From an uncultured Gammaproteobacteria bacterium (GTDB lineage: Bacteria; Pseudomonadota; Gammaproteobacteria; PS1; Pseudothioglobaceae), in contig CACLHR010000007.1 in the NCBI GenBank assembly GCA_902606745.1, positions 1 through 64,000 of the forward strand: a stretch of 64,000 nucleotides of DNA, in the 5' to 3' direction. Shown piece by piece: positions 1-8,066 of this stretch. Each line of letters opens with the position of its first letter. The stretch's first letter is position 1. Under the pieces are notes generated by a model. That model made no database searches, was not told where the DNA came from, and saw only the letters and a program-made list of their open reading frames with translations. A program made the position numbers and the translations under genes.

Positions 1-1035
1 TGCTGGCTTTTGAATGTGTAGTGTTTGGGTTGGGTATGCGATTTCTGCACCATGATCAGCAATAATGTCCGCTATATCAAGCAATAGTTTGCCTTTAATT
101 TTTTTAAATTCTGCTCCCTCGGTGACAGTACTGAAAGCCCAAATCACAAAATCAAGTGAAGAGGCATTGAACAAGTCAAAATACACACGACAAGGTTCTT
201 CGTGATCAATGTTTTCATGTTCAGCCAACAATTTCTCAACCTTCTCAATAATACTTTGCATTTGTGCAATATCGTCATAACGGATACCTATAACTGCGCG
301 AATTTCACGGTTAGTCATTCTAGAAGGCGTCTCAATGGGAATGGTTGCAAAAATACCGTTGGGGACATAAATAGGGTTTTTGTTAAAAGTACGAAGACGA
401 GTCATTCTCCAGCCGATTTTTTCGACCACACCTTCTATACTTTTATCCGTTGTCCGAATCCAGTCTCCGGTAGAGAAGGGCTTGTCCATTTGAATCATTA
501 ATCCGCCAAAAACATTGGCAAGCATGTCTTTGGCAGCGAAGCCAACGACAATGCCACCTACACCCCCAAGAGTTAATATGGATGACACAGAATAACCAAA
601 ATATTGCGCGACACCAAGAACGATTGCAAAAACAAATAGTATCTTGATTAGACGGGTGAACAATCTAACGGAATCTTTATCGACATTACCTTCTTTTTCT
701 AACATGAAGCTTTCAATGCTTGATATTAGTCTGAGTACTCCCCAGGTTAGAATAAAGATAGGAGTAATGTCTATATATTCAACAACTTTGCCAAGGATTA
801 AAATTTCAGCCTTCAGCTCGTGTAATGAAAAGTATAGCCAGCCATACCAGATAAGTAATTTTAGGGGTGCCGAGAGTGCATTAATGAGGTAGTCATCTAT
901 CTGTGTTTTGGTGCTACCAGTGTGTTTTTTTATTTGTTTCAATATAACGCCTAGCGCAATATGGGCAATAATAGCCAACAACAAAAGTACGCCTGTCATT
1001 TGGATTGGAGTTATATTTTGGAGGAATTCGTTCAT
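1..1035 (-). CDS. MscS-family mechanosensitive channel (3' end beyond window)
   Basis: Translating the minus strand from the ATG at 1035 gives 345 residues open to the window edge, so the C-terminus is missing. There are hydrophobic segments at about residues 11-33, 55-75, 90-105 and 128-150. The MscS pore helix follows at about 155-181, rich in Gly/Ala (core GGVGGIVVGFAAKDMLANVF). After it come the beta-domain sequence GDWIRT and an IYVPNG turn. In this family the channel opens under membrane tension to release solutes during osmotic downshock. The five-helix layout suggests a YnaI/YbdG-like member, which is inference. Its ATG overlaps the TAA of the NlpD-like gene by one base (TAATG), so the two are co-translated. 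Confidence 0.9.
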   Translation of the reverse strand, partial: MNEFLQNITPIQMTGVLLLLAIIAHIALGVILKQIKKHTGSTKTQIDDYLINALSAPLKLLIWYGWLYFSLHELKAEILILGKVVEYIDITPIFILTWGVLRLISSIESFMLEKEGNVDKDSVRLFTRLIKILFVFAIVLGVAQYFGYSVSSILTLGGVGGIVVGFAAKDMLANVFGGLMIQMDKPFSTGDWIRTTDKSIEGVVEKIGWRMTRLRTFNKNPIYVPNGIFATIPIETPSRMTNREIRAVIGIRYDDIAQMQSIIEKVEKLLAEHENIDHEEPCRVYFDLFNASSLDFVIWAFSTVTEGAEFKKIKGKLLLDIADIIADHGAEIAYPTQTLHIQKPA

Positions 1036-1532
1036 TAGAGGTATTTTAACGGATTAATGGGTTCTTCGTATTTTTTCATTTCGAAATAGAATGGCTTGTT
1101 ACCTGTTATAGCAATCACTTGACCTTTATCGATACTGTCACCCTCGCTAACATAGATTTCTTGATTTTGATTGTAGATACTGTAGAAGCCATAGGCATGT
1201 TTGATAATGATCATTTTTCCATAACTCGCCATTTTGTCTCCGCTATAGACAACCTCTCCCTTTCTAACAGCTCGGACATCTTGACCAAGTACATTATTAT
1301 AGGTTAGGCCTAGGTGATTATTTTCTATTGAAAACTTTTTAAGTATTTCAGCCGCAACTGGAAGGGACCAGTTTTTATTGTCACTTACTACTTTGGCTTT
1401 TGAATTGTTTTGATTTTCATTCAATACCTTGTTGAATGATTTTTCAACAACAGTAACTTGACCTAGTTCATTGGTCAAACAACCTGATAATAATAAATAT
1501 AAAAAAAATATAAAAAAATATTTAGTATGCAT
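1035..1532 (-). CDS. NlpD-like lipoprotein with degenerate LytM (M23) domain
   Basis: A 165-residue protein with a clear lipoprotein signal: a hydrophobic run ending in LLLSGC, Cys at about residue 17. The C-terminal half resembles a LytM/peptidase M23 domain (VRAVRKGEVVYSG, YGKMIIIKH, VSEGDSIDKGQVIAITG), but the zinc-ligand HxH is replaced by FYFEMKK. It is therefore probably a non-catalytic amidase activator like NlpD/EnvC. No LysM repeat is visible, so it is shorter than E. coli NlpD. I chose the ATG at 1532 because a GGGGAT ribosome-binding site precedes it. The longer reading starts at a TTG and overlaps yqaA further. It lies between a YqaA gene and an MscS gene. No rpoS is present beside it. 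Confidence 0.75.
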   Translation of the reverse strand: MHTKYFFIFFLYLLLSGCLTNELGQVTVVEKSFNKVLNENQNNSKAKVVSDNKNWSLPVAAEILKKFSIENNHLGLTYNNVLGQDVRAVRKGEVVYSGDKMASYGKMIIIKHAYGFYSIYNQNQEIYVSEGDSIDKGQVIAITGNKPFYFEMKKYEEPINPLKYL

Positions 1533-2100
1533 ACCATATCCCCAAAACAACAATAATAATCAGTACGTATCCTAATCTATCAATGTATTTATTTAACCAT
1601 GCATCAGCACGTTTTCCAAACTTTCTTACGAGAAAAGCAATCAACAAATAGCGAGCGCTGCGAGCGATCAAAGAGAAAATCACAAAGGGCAAGAGAGGCA
1701 TTGACATCATTCCGGCACTAATAGTGAAAAGCTTATAAGGTATCGGACTAAAACCAGCAATTAAAATAATCCAAATTCCATAGGTATTAAAGTATTGCTC
1801 AGCTTTATGCAATTCCGGTAGATAATTCATTGTATCTAATAATGGCATGATAAGATTGATTGCATAGATCCCGATATAGTAGCCAGCAATTGCACCTAAT
1901 ACTGAGCTTAATGTGCAAATAATTGCAAAGTAGTAAGCTCTATTTCTAACCTTTAGTGACATAGACGCCAGTAAGAAATCTTGAATGGGATAGGGTAGTA
2001 TTGATGATTCTAAGAAACTAATTGTGGCCAACCAAATTAGGGCAAAACGACTTGATGACCATTCAAGAATTTTATTGTAGAGTGTATAAAAAGGCCTCAT
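1522..2100 (-). CDS. yqaA: YqaA-family (DedA/VTT domain) inner-membrane protein
   Basis: A 192-residue polytopic membrane protein with the SNARE-associated/VTT domain: FLESSILPYPIQDF at about 29-42, and the re-entrant-loop motif GFSPIPYKLF at about 116-125. DedA-family proteins are linked to lipid scrambling, undecaprenyl phosphate recycling and membrane homeostasis. The exact role of YqaA is not known. It overlaps the start of the downstream NlpD-like gene by 11 bases and begins 14 bases after glyQ, so glyQ-yqaA-nlpD-mscS is probably one operon. A YqaA gene next to nlpD fits other gammaproteobacteria as I recall them. Confidence 0.85.
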   Translation of the reverse strand: MRPFYTLYNKILEWSSSRFALIWLATISFLESSILPYPIQDFLLASMSLKVRNRAYYFAIICTLSSVLGAIAGYYIGIYAINLIMPLLDTMNYLPELHKAEQYFNTYGIWIILIAGFSPIPYKLFTISAGMMSMPLLPFVIFSLIARSARYLLIAFLVRKFGKRADAWLNKYIDRLGYVLIIIVVLGIWYAY

Positions 2101-2114
2101 GAAGAGATTAATAA

Positions 2115-3017
2115 TTAATTCTTATTTTTTAACATTGGGAAACCTAGTCGCTCCCTTGATTCGTAATAAGCCTGAGCAACTTTTTGACTCATCGATCTTA
2201 CTCGGCGAATGAATCGAGCTCTATCTGTGACACTGATCGCATGCCTTGCATCTAAAAGGTTAAATAAGTGAGAGGCCTTCATAGTTTGTTCATAGGCTGG
2301 GAAAGGTAGTTTTTGTTCAATGAGTTTTGAATTCATTGACTCGGCTTCATCGAATTGTCTAAAAAGAACGTCAGTGTCTGCAATTTCAAAGTTGTATTTA
2401 GATTGTTCCACCTCGTTTTGGTGATAAACATCACCATAACTCAGGTCTTCTGTCCAAGTAAGGTCAAACACACTATCGACACCTTGCAGGTACATCGAGA
2501 GTCTTTCAAGGCCATAAGTAAGCTCCCCTGAAATTGGTTTGCATACAAGGCCACCAACTTGTTGGAAATAAGTAAATTGACTCACCTCCATGCCATCGAG
2601 CCAAACCTCCCATCCGAGCCCCCAAGCGCCCAGAGTGGGTGACTCCCAATTATCCTCAACAAAACGTACATCATGAATTTTTAAATCTATACCAATCGCT
2701 GTTAATGAAGCAAGGTAAAGGTCTTGAATGTCAGTGGGTGAGGGCTTAAGTAAGACTTGGAATTGATAGTAATGTTGCAGGCGGTTAGGGTTTTCACCGT
2801 AACGTCCATCCCTTGGTCGACGAGAAGGTTGCACATATGCAGCTTTCCATGGTTCCGGGCCAATTGCACGAAGAAAAGTCGCAGGATGGAAAGTTCCTGC
2901 ACCGACCTCCATATCAAATGGTTGAACGATAGCACAACCTTTGTCAGCCCAATAATTTTGTAATTTAAGAATTAAGTTCTGAAATGATGTTTTTGTATCT
3001 AGGTCAGATAAGGACAT
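2115..3017 (-). CDS. glyQ: Glycyl-tRNA synthetase, alpha subunit
   Basis: A full-length 300-residue alpha subunit of the heterotetrameric bacterial glycyl-tRNA synthetase. It forms the glycyl-adenylate and works with GlyS to charge tRNA-Gly. Class II signature sequence is at about residues 62-80 ([19 protein letters not shown]), with the conserved [12 protein letters not shown] further on. In many genomes glyQ is directly followed by glyS. Here the beta subunit gene is about 16 kb away on the opposite strand (18665-20701), so balanced expression cannot come from co-transcription. It is the first gene of a minus-strand cluster with yqaA, the NlpD-like gene and mscS. Confidence 0.97.
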   Translation of the reverse strand: MSLSDLDTKTSFQNLILKLQNYWADKGCAIVQPFDMEVGAGTFHPATFLRAIGPEPWKAAYVQPSRRPRDGRYGENPNRLQHYYQFQVLLKPSPTDIQDLYLASLTAIGIDLKIHDVRFVEDNWESPTLGAWGLGWEVWLDGMEVSQFTYFQQVGGLVCKPISGELTYGLERLSMYLQGVDSVFDLTWTEDLSYGDVYHQNEVEQSKYNFEIADTDVLFRQFDEAESMNSKLIEQKLPFPAYEQTMKASHLFNLLDARHAISVTDRARFIRRVRSMSQKVAQAYYESRERLGFPMLKNKN

Positions 3018-3101
3018 TAAAATTGATCAAAAAATAACGAAAATTTTACCTCACCGGTAACTCTAGTTGAGTCTTTTAAATGCATTTGTATATTTAAGAA
3101 A

Positions 3102-4889
3102 TCAAATAGGCATTGAATTTAGTGGCCAAAAATAAAGTAGCGTCGGAATGCTAACAACGGTAATTAGAATTTCGAGAGGCAGACCAAGCTTCCAGTAATC
3201 ACCAAATCGATAACCTCCAGGTCCCATCACCAAGGTATTGTTTTGGTGTCCAATTGGTGTCAAGAAAGCACACGAAGCACCAATCGCAACTGCCATCAAA
3301 AAGGTGTCAGGATTGACAGCTAAGGTTTTGGCTATTTCGACACTGATTGGGGCTGCTACCAGAACCGTAGCAACGTTGTTAAGGACAGCGCTAAGGAGCA
3401 TCGTTATGATGAGCATAGAGGCAAGAATAGTGACTGGTGTGGCACCATAGGAAATATTAATAAGGATATTCGAGATTGTCTCAGCGCCACCACTGCTTTG
3501 TAGAGCTTGGCCAATAGGTATCATTGAGCCTAAAAGAACAATTACCGGCCAATGTATAGAGCGGTAGATATCAATTTTCGGAATCACATTAGCTGTTATA
3601 TAGAAAATAACAACCAATGACAGTGCAATAGTTAGGTCTATATATCCAAGACTCGAAGCGATAATTGCAATCAAGAAAGAAGAGATTGCTAAAGAGGCTT
3701 TTTTTCGCTGTGGAATTTGCAAATCGCGTCTTTCTAAGGTAAGGCATTCCATCCATTTAACTGCACTCTCCAAGTGAGAAATGTGACCGTGAAGAAGTAA
3801 AACATCTCCTGGTTGGATTTTGGTGTTTCTTACATGATGAATAATGGATCTTCCGGCGCGAGAGATACCCAAAAGAGATATTTGTCTCAATTTGAGTAGG
3901 CTTAATTGGGTTGCTGTTCTTCCAATCGAGCGTGAAAATGGCGGAGCAACAGCTTCGATAAGTGAGGTATGTTTAAATTCAAAGTCTGAATCAGAATCAC
4001 TGATATAGTGAGTTTTTGTTTGTTTCATAAATTCATCAATACCCTGAACGGAGCCTTCGAGAATGAGCAAGTCATTAGCATGAATAATGAAATTACGGAT
4101 AAAGCCTTCACCTTCCAGTCGCTCATCGTTTCTAATAATCCCTAAAATTGACACATCAACTCCCTCACAAACATCATCTAGATGCGATAAATATTTGCTA
4201 ACAATGGGAGATTCCTCTGTAATGAGTACATTGGAGACATACTGTCGTATTTCTTCATTGTCATCTTGAAGCTCTGAATCTTTAATTCGAGGCATCAATC
4301 GCCAGCCGAAAAGAGCAATGAAAAGTACACCAGAAATTGCGACAATCAAACCAACCGGAGTAAAGTCAAACATCGAATAAGGGGTTCCAAGAACATCTTC
4401 TCTGTAGGTTGCTATTACCACATTTGAGGCAGTACCTATCATCGTAACCATGCCACCTAAAATTGAAGTAAAGGCAAGTGCCATTAGAGTTGTGGAAGGT
4501 TTGCGTTTGGCTTTTTGATTAAGCTGAGTGTCTGCTGGCATTAATATAGCTAAGGCAGCTATGTTGTTTATAATACTGGAGAGACTTGCAGAAATAGTAC
4601 CCATTAATGCAATATGTGTCTTCACGCCGCTTGTGAAATTAGAAAGATTAGAACTAATTAACTCGACCGATCCTGAACGAACCAAACCTCTACTAATGAT
4701 TAGCACAAGAGCAATAATTACAACGGCAGGGTGACCAAAGCCGGAAAAAACGCCATGGGTTGGTATAACGCCAACAATCGTACCAGCAATGAGTGCCATG
4801 AAGGCTACCAAATCGTAGCGAACTCTACCCCAAATAAATAACACTAAGGTGGCTGATATCAACAAAAAAACAATCGATTGATCACTCAT
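3102..4889 (-). CDS. SLC13/DASS-family permease with two TrkA-C domains
   Basis: A 595-residue membrane protein. Hydrophobic helices run from residue 5 to about 205. A soluble part at about 210-390 holds two TrkA-C (RCK_C) domains; the repeated pattern of an EG-rich strand followed by DLLILEG or DVLLLHGH is visible. A second block of helices runs to the end. This helix-TrkA_C-TrkA_C-helix layout is typical of the SLC13-like sulfate or anion:sodium symporters (SAC1/SLT type). GTASNVV and the C-terminal HQNNTLVMGPGGYRFGDYW fit the paired ion-binding hairpins of the family. The substrate cannot be read from sequence; sulfate is a reasonable guess. It is probably a single-gene unit: 84 bases separate it from glyQ downstream, and a divergent small gene follows on the other side. 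Confidence 0.85.
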   Translation of the reverse strand: MSDQSIVFLLISATLVLFIWGRVRYDLVAFMALIAGTIVGVIPTHGVFSGFGHPAVVIIALVLIISRGLVRSGSVELISSNLSNFTSGVKTHIALMGTISASLSSIINNIAALAILMPADTQLNQKAKRKPSTTLMALAFTSILGGMVTMIGTASNVVIATYREDVLGTPYSMFDFTPVGLIVAISGVLFIALFGWRLMPRIKDSELQDDNEEIRQYVSNVLITEESPIVSKYLSHLDDVCEGVDVSILGIIRNDERLEGEGFIRNFIIHANDLLILEGSVQGIDEFMKQTKTHYISDSDSDFEFKHTSLIEAVAPPFSRSIGRTATQLSLLKLRQISLLGISRAGRSIIHHVRNTKIQPGDVLLLHGHISHLESAVKWMECLTLERRDLQIPQRKKASLAISSFLIAIIASSLGYIDLTIALSLVVIFYITANVIPKIDIYRSIHWPVIVLLGSMIPIGQALQSSGGAETISNILINISYGATPVTILASMLIITMLLSAVLNNVATVLVAAPISVEIAKTLAVNPDTFLMAVAIGASCAFLTPIGHQNNTLVMGPGGYRFGDYWKLGLPLEILITVVSIPTLLYFWPLNSMPI

Positions 4890-4954
4890 GTATTAACAAT
4901 TTTCACCAATGTAGTGATTAATTATAGCCAATTGGTGGTTGCCCTTATACAAAC

Positions 4955-4982
4955 TTGATTGTGAGAAAAATAAAGTATAAAT
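4955..4982 (+). promoter_or_regulatory. Possible promoter of the small plus-strand unit
   Basis: TTGATT and TATAAA are separated by about 15 bp, directly upstream of the small ORF. The spacing is short, so this is weak. It is the only promoter-like pair I see for the unit that ends at the terminator at 5175-5204. Confidence 0.25.
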
Positions 4983-5021
4983 ATCGAACAAGAAAAATCA
5001 CAGATTTCTGAAAACGATGAA

Positions 5022-5159
5022 ATGCGTGATGAAAAATCTGCTGTATATGCTACAGTTCGCCGAGTTGATCATATTATCGAAAATTTAACGAACCAACTTC
5101 AACAAAAACACCCTCAGGTTCAATCGGTTACTATAGAAGTTGGAATTTATAAGCATTAA
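5022..5159 (+). CDS. Small ORF of unknown function, 45 residues
   Basis: Reading from the ATG at 5022 to the TAA at 5157-5159 gives 45 residues, mixed charge, no membrane segment, with TVRRVDHIIENLTNQLQQKH as a likely amphipathic helix and a short strand-like tail (VQSVTIEVGIYKH). The frame stays open upstream to a stop at 4971. An ATA at 4977 would give INIEQEKSQ as the N-terminus and 61 residues, so a rare or mutated start is possible. No good ribosome-binding site precedes the ATG. I do not recognise the family. It lies alone on the plus strand between two minus-strand genes and is followed by a clear terminator, which supports a real transcript. Confidence 0.4.
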   Translation: MRDEKSAVYATVRRVDHIIENLTNQLQQKHPQVQSVTIEVGIYKH

Positions 5160-5174
5160 TTAATTGTTGTAAAA

Positions 5175-5204
5175 AAAATGCGGAAAATATCCCGCATTTT
5201 TATT
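5175..5204. terminator. Bidirectional intrinsic terminator
   Basis: A 9-bp stem (AAAATGCGG / CCGCATTTT, arms 5175-5183 and 5192-5200) has an 8-base loop, with A-run before and T-run after. It can end the small plus-strand transcript and the ahcY transcript arriving from the other side (ahcY stops at 5219). Confidence 0.85.
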
Positions 5205-5218
5205 GAACTTAATAATGC

Positions 5219-6646
5219 TTAATATTTATAAGTTTCTGGTTTGTATGGACCTTCTTTGGGTGTATTGATGTATTTTGCCTGGGCATCTGTCATCTTTGTA
5301 AGAACACCGCCAAAGCCATCAACCATGCCTGCTGCAACCTCCTCGTCGAGTTTTTTGGGTAAGACTTCAACAGTTATGCTGTTAGGTTTATCTTTCTCAG
5401 GCAGGTCAGCAAATTTTTGTTCAAACAGATACATTTGAGCCAATACTTGGTTAGCGAAAGAGCCATCCATAACTCGAGAAGGGTGGCCTGTTGCATTGCC
5501 TAAGTTTACTAGACGACCTTCAGACAAAAGAATCAAATAATCATCCTTGTTATCAGACCTAAAGATTCGATTAACTTGAGGCTTTACTTCATCCCATTTC
5601 CAATTTTCACGCATATATTTAGTATCAATCTCATTGTCAAAATGACCAATATTGCAGACTACCGAGCCAGCCTTCAGACTTTGAAGCATCGACGAGTCAC
5701 AAACATTAGTATTGCCAGTAGCAGTAACAATCAAGTCAGTAGTGCTTAGTAAATCTTTATTAATGCTTTCAATAGAACCTGTATTGATGCCATTTATATA
5801 AGGAGAAACTACCTCAAATCCATCCATACAGGCTTGCATAGCACAGATAGGGTCAATCTCACTTATCTTGACGATCATTCCTTCTTGACGAAGTGATTGT
5901 GCTGAGCCTTTTCCTACATCTCCGTAACCAATAAGTAACGCTTTTTTACCTGCCATTAAAATATCAGTTCCGCGCTTAATAGCATCATTTAATGAATGAC
6001 GACAGCCATACTTGTTGTCATTTTTTGACTTAGTAACTGCATCATTAACATTGATGGCTGGAACCTTAAGTTCGCCACTCTCAATCATTTCTAAAAGGCG
6101 GTGAACGCCAGTTGTAGTTTCTTCACTGATTCCATGAATACTATCAAGCATCTCCGGATACTTTTCATGAACCATTTGAGTTAAATCTCCTCCATCATCT
6201 AGAATCATATTGGCATTCCATGGTGAACCATTGTAGAGAATACTTTGTTCAATACACCAAAAAAATTCTTCTTCTGTTTCTCCTTTCCAGGCAAAAACTG
6301 GGATATTGCGTGCTGCCATAGCAGATGCCGCATGGTCTTGTGTTGAAAAAATATTGCAAGATGACCAGCGAATTTCAGCGCCTAATTCTACCAAAGTTTC
6401 CATCAGAACAGCTGTTTGAATGGTCATATGAATACAGCCTAGAATATTTGCACCTTTCAAAGGTTTTTGTGCACTGTATTTATTACGAAGTGCCATTAAA
6501 GCAGGCATTTCAGCCTCTGCTAACTCTATCTCTTTTCGTCCAAAGTCGGCAAGATTAATATCAGCAACTTTGTAGTCATTATTTAGACTATCAAGTTTAA
6601 TATCAGTCACTTTAAGGTGATTATCGTCTATCGTAGAATTGCTCAT
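5219..6646 (-). CDS. ahcY: Adenosylhomocysteinase
   Basis: A 475-residue SAH hydrolase, which splits S-adenosylhomocysteine into homocysteine and adenosine and so keeps methyltransferases from product inhibition. Visible landmarks are the N-terminal [15 protein letters not shown] at 71-85, [14 protein letters not shown] at 97-109, the NAD-binding glycine motif [13 protein letters not shown] at 238-250, and the C-terminal [13 protein letters not shown]. The ATG at 6646 follows a good AAAAGGAAA ribosome-binding site. It lies downstream of metK in the same orientation but has its own promoter and an SAH riboswitch (6674-6735), so it can be induced by its substrate. Confidence 0.98.
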   Translation of the reverse strand: MSNSTIDDNHLKVTDIKLDSLNNDYKVADINLADFGRKEIELAEAEMPALMALRNKYSAQKPLKGANILGCIHMTIQTAVLMETLVELGAEIRWSSCNIFSTQDHAASAMAARNIPVFAWKGETEEEFFWCIEQSILYNGSPWNANMILDDGGDLTQMVHEKYPEMLDSIHGISEETTTGVHRLLEMIESGELKVPAINVNDAVTKSKNDNKYGCRHSLNDAIKRGTDILMAGKKALLIGYGDVGKGSAQSLRQEGMIVKISEIDPICAMQACMDGFEVVSPYINGINTGSIESINKDLLSTTDLIVTATGNTNVCDSSMLQSLKAGSVVCNIGHFDNEIDTKYMRENWKWDEVKPQVNRIFRSDNKDDYLILLSEGRLVNLGNATGHPSRVMDGSFANQVLAQMYLFEQKFADLPEKDKPNSITVEVLPKKLDEEVAAGMVDGFGGVLTKMTDAQAKYINTPKEGPYKPETYKY

Positions 6647-6673
6647 TTTATTTCCTTTTAAGTTGAAAAAAAA

Positions 6674-6735
6674 TGAGCGTCGTTTTGATTGCCAAGCCTG
6701 ATCGAGTTAAATCTCAATGCAACGCCCCTTGGCAA
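6674..6735 (-). promoter_or_regulatory. SAH riboswitch in the ahcY leader
   Basis: Read on the minus strand, the leader folds as an S-adenosylhomocysteine aptamer. P1 is TTGCCAAG (6728-6735) with CTTGGCAA (6689-6696). P2 is ATTGAG/CTCGAT around a six-base loop. A pseudoknot (P4) can form between GGGCGT just after P1 and ACGCTC at 6674-6680. The conserved strings GGGGCGTTGCA, CAGGCTTGG and the ACGCTCA tail line up base for base with the SAH riboswitch structure as I remember it from Ralstonia. Known SAH riboswitches are ON switches upstream of ahcY. A run of eight T follows the pseudoknot, then the ribosome-binding site. Confidence 0.9.
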
Positions 6736-6741
6736 GATTTT

Positions 6742-6750
6742 ATTATACCA
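6742..6750 (-). promoter_or_regulatory. Extended -10 promoter of ahcY
   Basis: On the minus strand TTGGTATAAT gives a perfect TATAAT (6742-6747) with the TGn extension. A start about 7 bases further puts the 5' end at the first base of the SAH aptamer. No convincing -35 is present, as expected for extended -10 promoters. It sits about 20 bases downstream of the metK stop. Confidence 0.65.
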
Positions 6751-6769
6751 AAATCAAATCAAAAATAAA

Positions 6770-7909
6770 CTATTTTAACAGGTGAGCTCGATTAGTTTTT
6801 TCCCAGCTAATTGAGTCTTCAGTTCTGCCAAAATGACCATAACTAGCGGTTTGCTGGTAGATTGGTCTTTTTAAATCTAGCATATCAATTAAACCCTTGG
6901 GGCGCAAATCGAAATGTTCTCTTATTAATTTAACTATTTCTTGGTTTGAAATCTTTCCAGTGCCAAAGGTATCAACACTAATACTGGTTGGTTCTGCAAC
7001 ACCAATTGCATAAGATACTTGTATCTCACAACGAGTAGCAAGCTCTGCTGCAACAATATTTTTAGCAACATAGCGCGTAGCATAAGCAGCACTGCGATCA
7101 ACTTTAGAAGGGTCTTTTCCTGAAAAAGCTCCACCACCATGACGAGCCATACCACCATAGGTATCAACAATAATTTTTCTACCTGTTAGTCCAGCATCTC
7201 CAACAGGGCCACCAATTTCGAAGTTTCCTGTTGGATTAACGAAAACTTGAGTATTATTTGTAAACCATTTTTCAGGCAGTATTGGTCTAATAATCTCTTC
7301 TTTTACTGTTTCAAATATTTCTTTATGTGAAATGCCAGGATCATGCTGAGTAGAAAGAACTATTGCATCAATACCAACAATTTCACTACCTTTATAAATG
7401 CAAGAGACTTGTGATTTAGCATCAGGCCTTAGCCAAGGAATAGAACCACTTAGCATTAGGTCTGCTTGTTGTTTAACAAGTTGATGAGCAAGCATGATAG
7501 GAGCTGGCATTAATTCATCTGTTGAGTTTTCAGCATAACCAAACATCAGTCCTTGATCACCAGCACCTTGCTCATGATCTTCACTATCATCAACACCTAT
7601 TTTGATGTCTCCTGATTGTTCACCAAGTAGATTCGTTATTGAGCAAGTATTTCCATTAAAACCATATTCCTCTTTGTTGTAACCAATTCCAAGAATGGTT
7701 TTACGTACAACATCATCATAATCAATATGACAACCTTTTTTCATAGTTATTTCGCCAGCTAAGACTACTTTATCGTTTTTAACTAAAGTTTCAACAGCAA
7801 CTCTAGAGTTAATGTCTTGTTTTATTGCGGCATCAAGTATGGCATCAGAAACTTGATCGCAAACTTTATCTGGATGACCGGCAGAAACGGATTCGGAAGT
7901 AAATATCAT
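6770..7909 (-). CDS. metK: S-adenosylmethionine synthetase
   Basis: Makes SAM from methionine and ATP. The real start is the ATG at 7909 ([15 protein letters not shown]), preceded by AGGAC; this gives 379 residues, close to the usual 384. A longer reading from 7972 would run through the riboswitch terminator and is rejected. Key motifs are GHPDK near the N-terminus, the ATP-binding [12 protein letters not shown] at about 96-107, DAKSQVS, and [19 protein letters not shown] near residue 240. It is transcribed from a near-consensus promoter at 8036-8064 through a SAM-II-type riboswitch with its own terminator. ahcY follows on the same strand. Confidence 0.98.
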   Translation of the reverse strand: MIFTSESVSAGHPDKVCDQVSDAILDAAIKQDINSRVAVETLVKNDKVVLAGEITMKKGCHIDYDDVVRKTILGIGYNKEEYGFNGNTCSITNLLGEQSGDIKIGVDDSEDHEQGAGDQGLMFGYAENSTDELMPAPIMLAHQLVKQQADLMLSGSIPWLRPDAKSQVSCIYKGSEIVGIDAIVLSTQHDPGISHKEIFETVKEEIIRPILPEKWFTNNTQVFVNPTGNFEIGGPVGDAGLTGRKIIVDTYGGMARHGGGAFSGKDPSKVDRSAAYATRYVAKNIVAAELATRCEIQVSYAIGVAEPTSISVDTFGTGKISNQEIVKLIREHFDLRPKGLIDMLDLKRPIYQQTASYGHFGRTEDSISWEKTNRAHLLK

Positions 7910-7926
7910 GGTATAGTCCTCAAAAT

Positions 7927-7955
7927 AAAAAAAAACCCATCTAAAGTGGGTTTTT
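7927..7955 (-). terminator. Attenuator terminator in the metK leader
   Basis: On the minus strand AAAAACCCA pairs with TGGGTTTTT around a CTTTAGA loop and is followed by a long T-run, just before the metK ribosome-binding site. The loop plus part of the 5' arm (CCCACTTTAG) can pair with CTAAAGATGG in the upstream aptamer (8 of 10 positions), giving a ready antiterminator. Confidence 0.8.
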
Positions 7956-7968
7956 GTTTTGGAAAACA

Positions 7969-8033
7969 CCATCTTTAGCTTATTTTTGCCATCACAATGG
8001 CAACGCTAGCAATCGGAACAAATCAGCGTCCAG
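7969..8033 (-). promoter_or_regulatory. SAM-II-type riboswitch upstream of metK
   Basis: On the minus strand, P1 is ACGCT/AGCGT enclosing a 17-base loop that reads GATTTGTTCCGATTGCT. The crystallised SAM-II RNA, as I remember it, has GAUUUAACCGUAUUGCA in the same place with the same length. Downstream is the conserved GCTAAA followed by GATGG, matching GCUAAA...GG of SAM-II. Between P1 and the GCTAAA strand lies an extra perfect 7-bp hairpin (TTGCCAT/ATGGCAA, plus positions about 7986-8003). The downstream terminator (7927-7955) is the likely expression platform: SAM bound means termination. SAM-V has a similar core and is the alternative name. Confidence 0.75.
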
Positions 8034-8035
8034 TA

Positions 8036-8064
8036 ATTATAGTCTTTAATTTTTTTAATGTAAA
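8036..8064 (-). promoter_or_regulatory. metK promoter
   Basis: On the minus strand TTTACA (8059-8064), a 17-bp spacer and TATAAT (8036-8041). The predicted start falls at the first bases of the SAM-II aptamer. Confidence 0.75.
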
Positions 8065-8066
8065 GT

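Noticed and set aside
1532-1553. TTG start at 1553 for the NlpD-like lipoprotein
   Set aside because: It has no ribosome-binding site, breaks the compact lipoprotein signal and lengthens the overlap with yqaA; the ATG at 1532 has GGGGAT upstream.
3018-3101. A glycine riboswitch or T-box before glyQ
   Set aside because: Only a small TTACC/GGTAA hairpin is present; none of the conserved glycine-aptamer or T-box sequences are there.
7910-7972. A longer metK starting at 7972
   Set aside because: The added 21 residues run through the leader terminator and aptamer, are not conserved in MetK, and the ATG at 7909 has its own ribosome-binding site.
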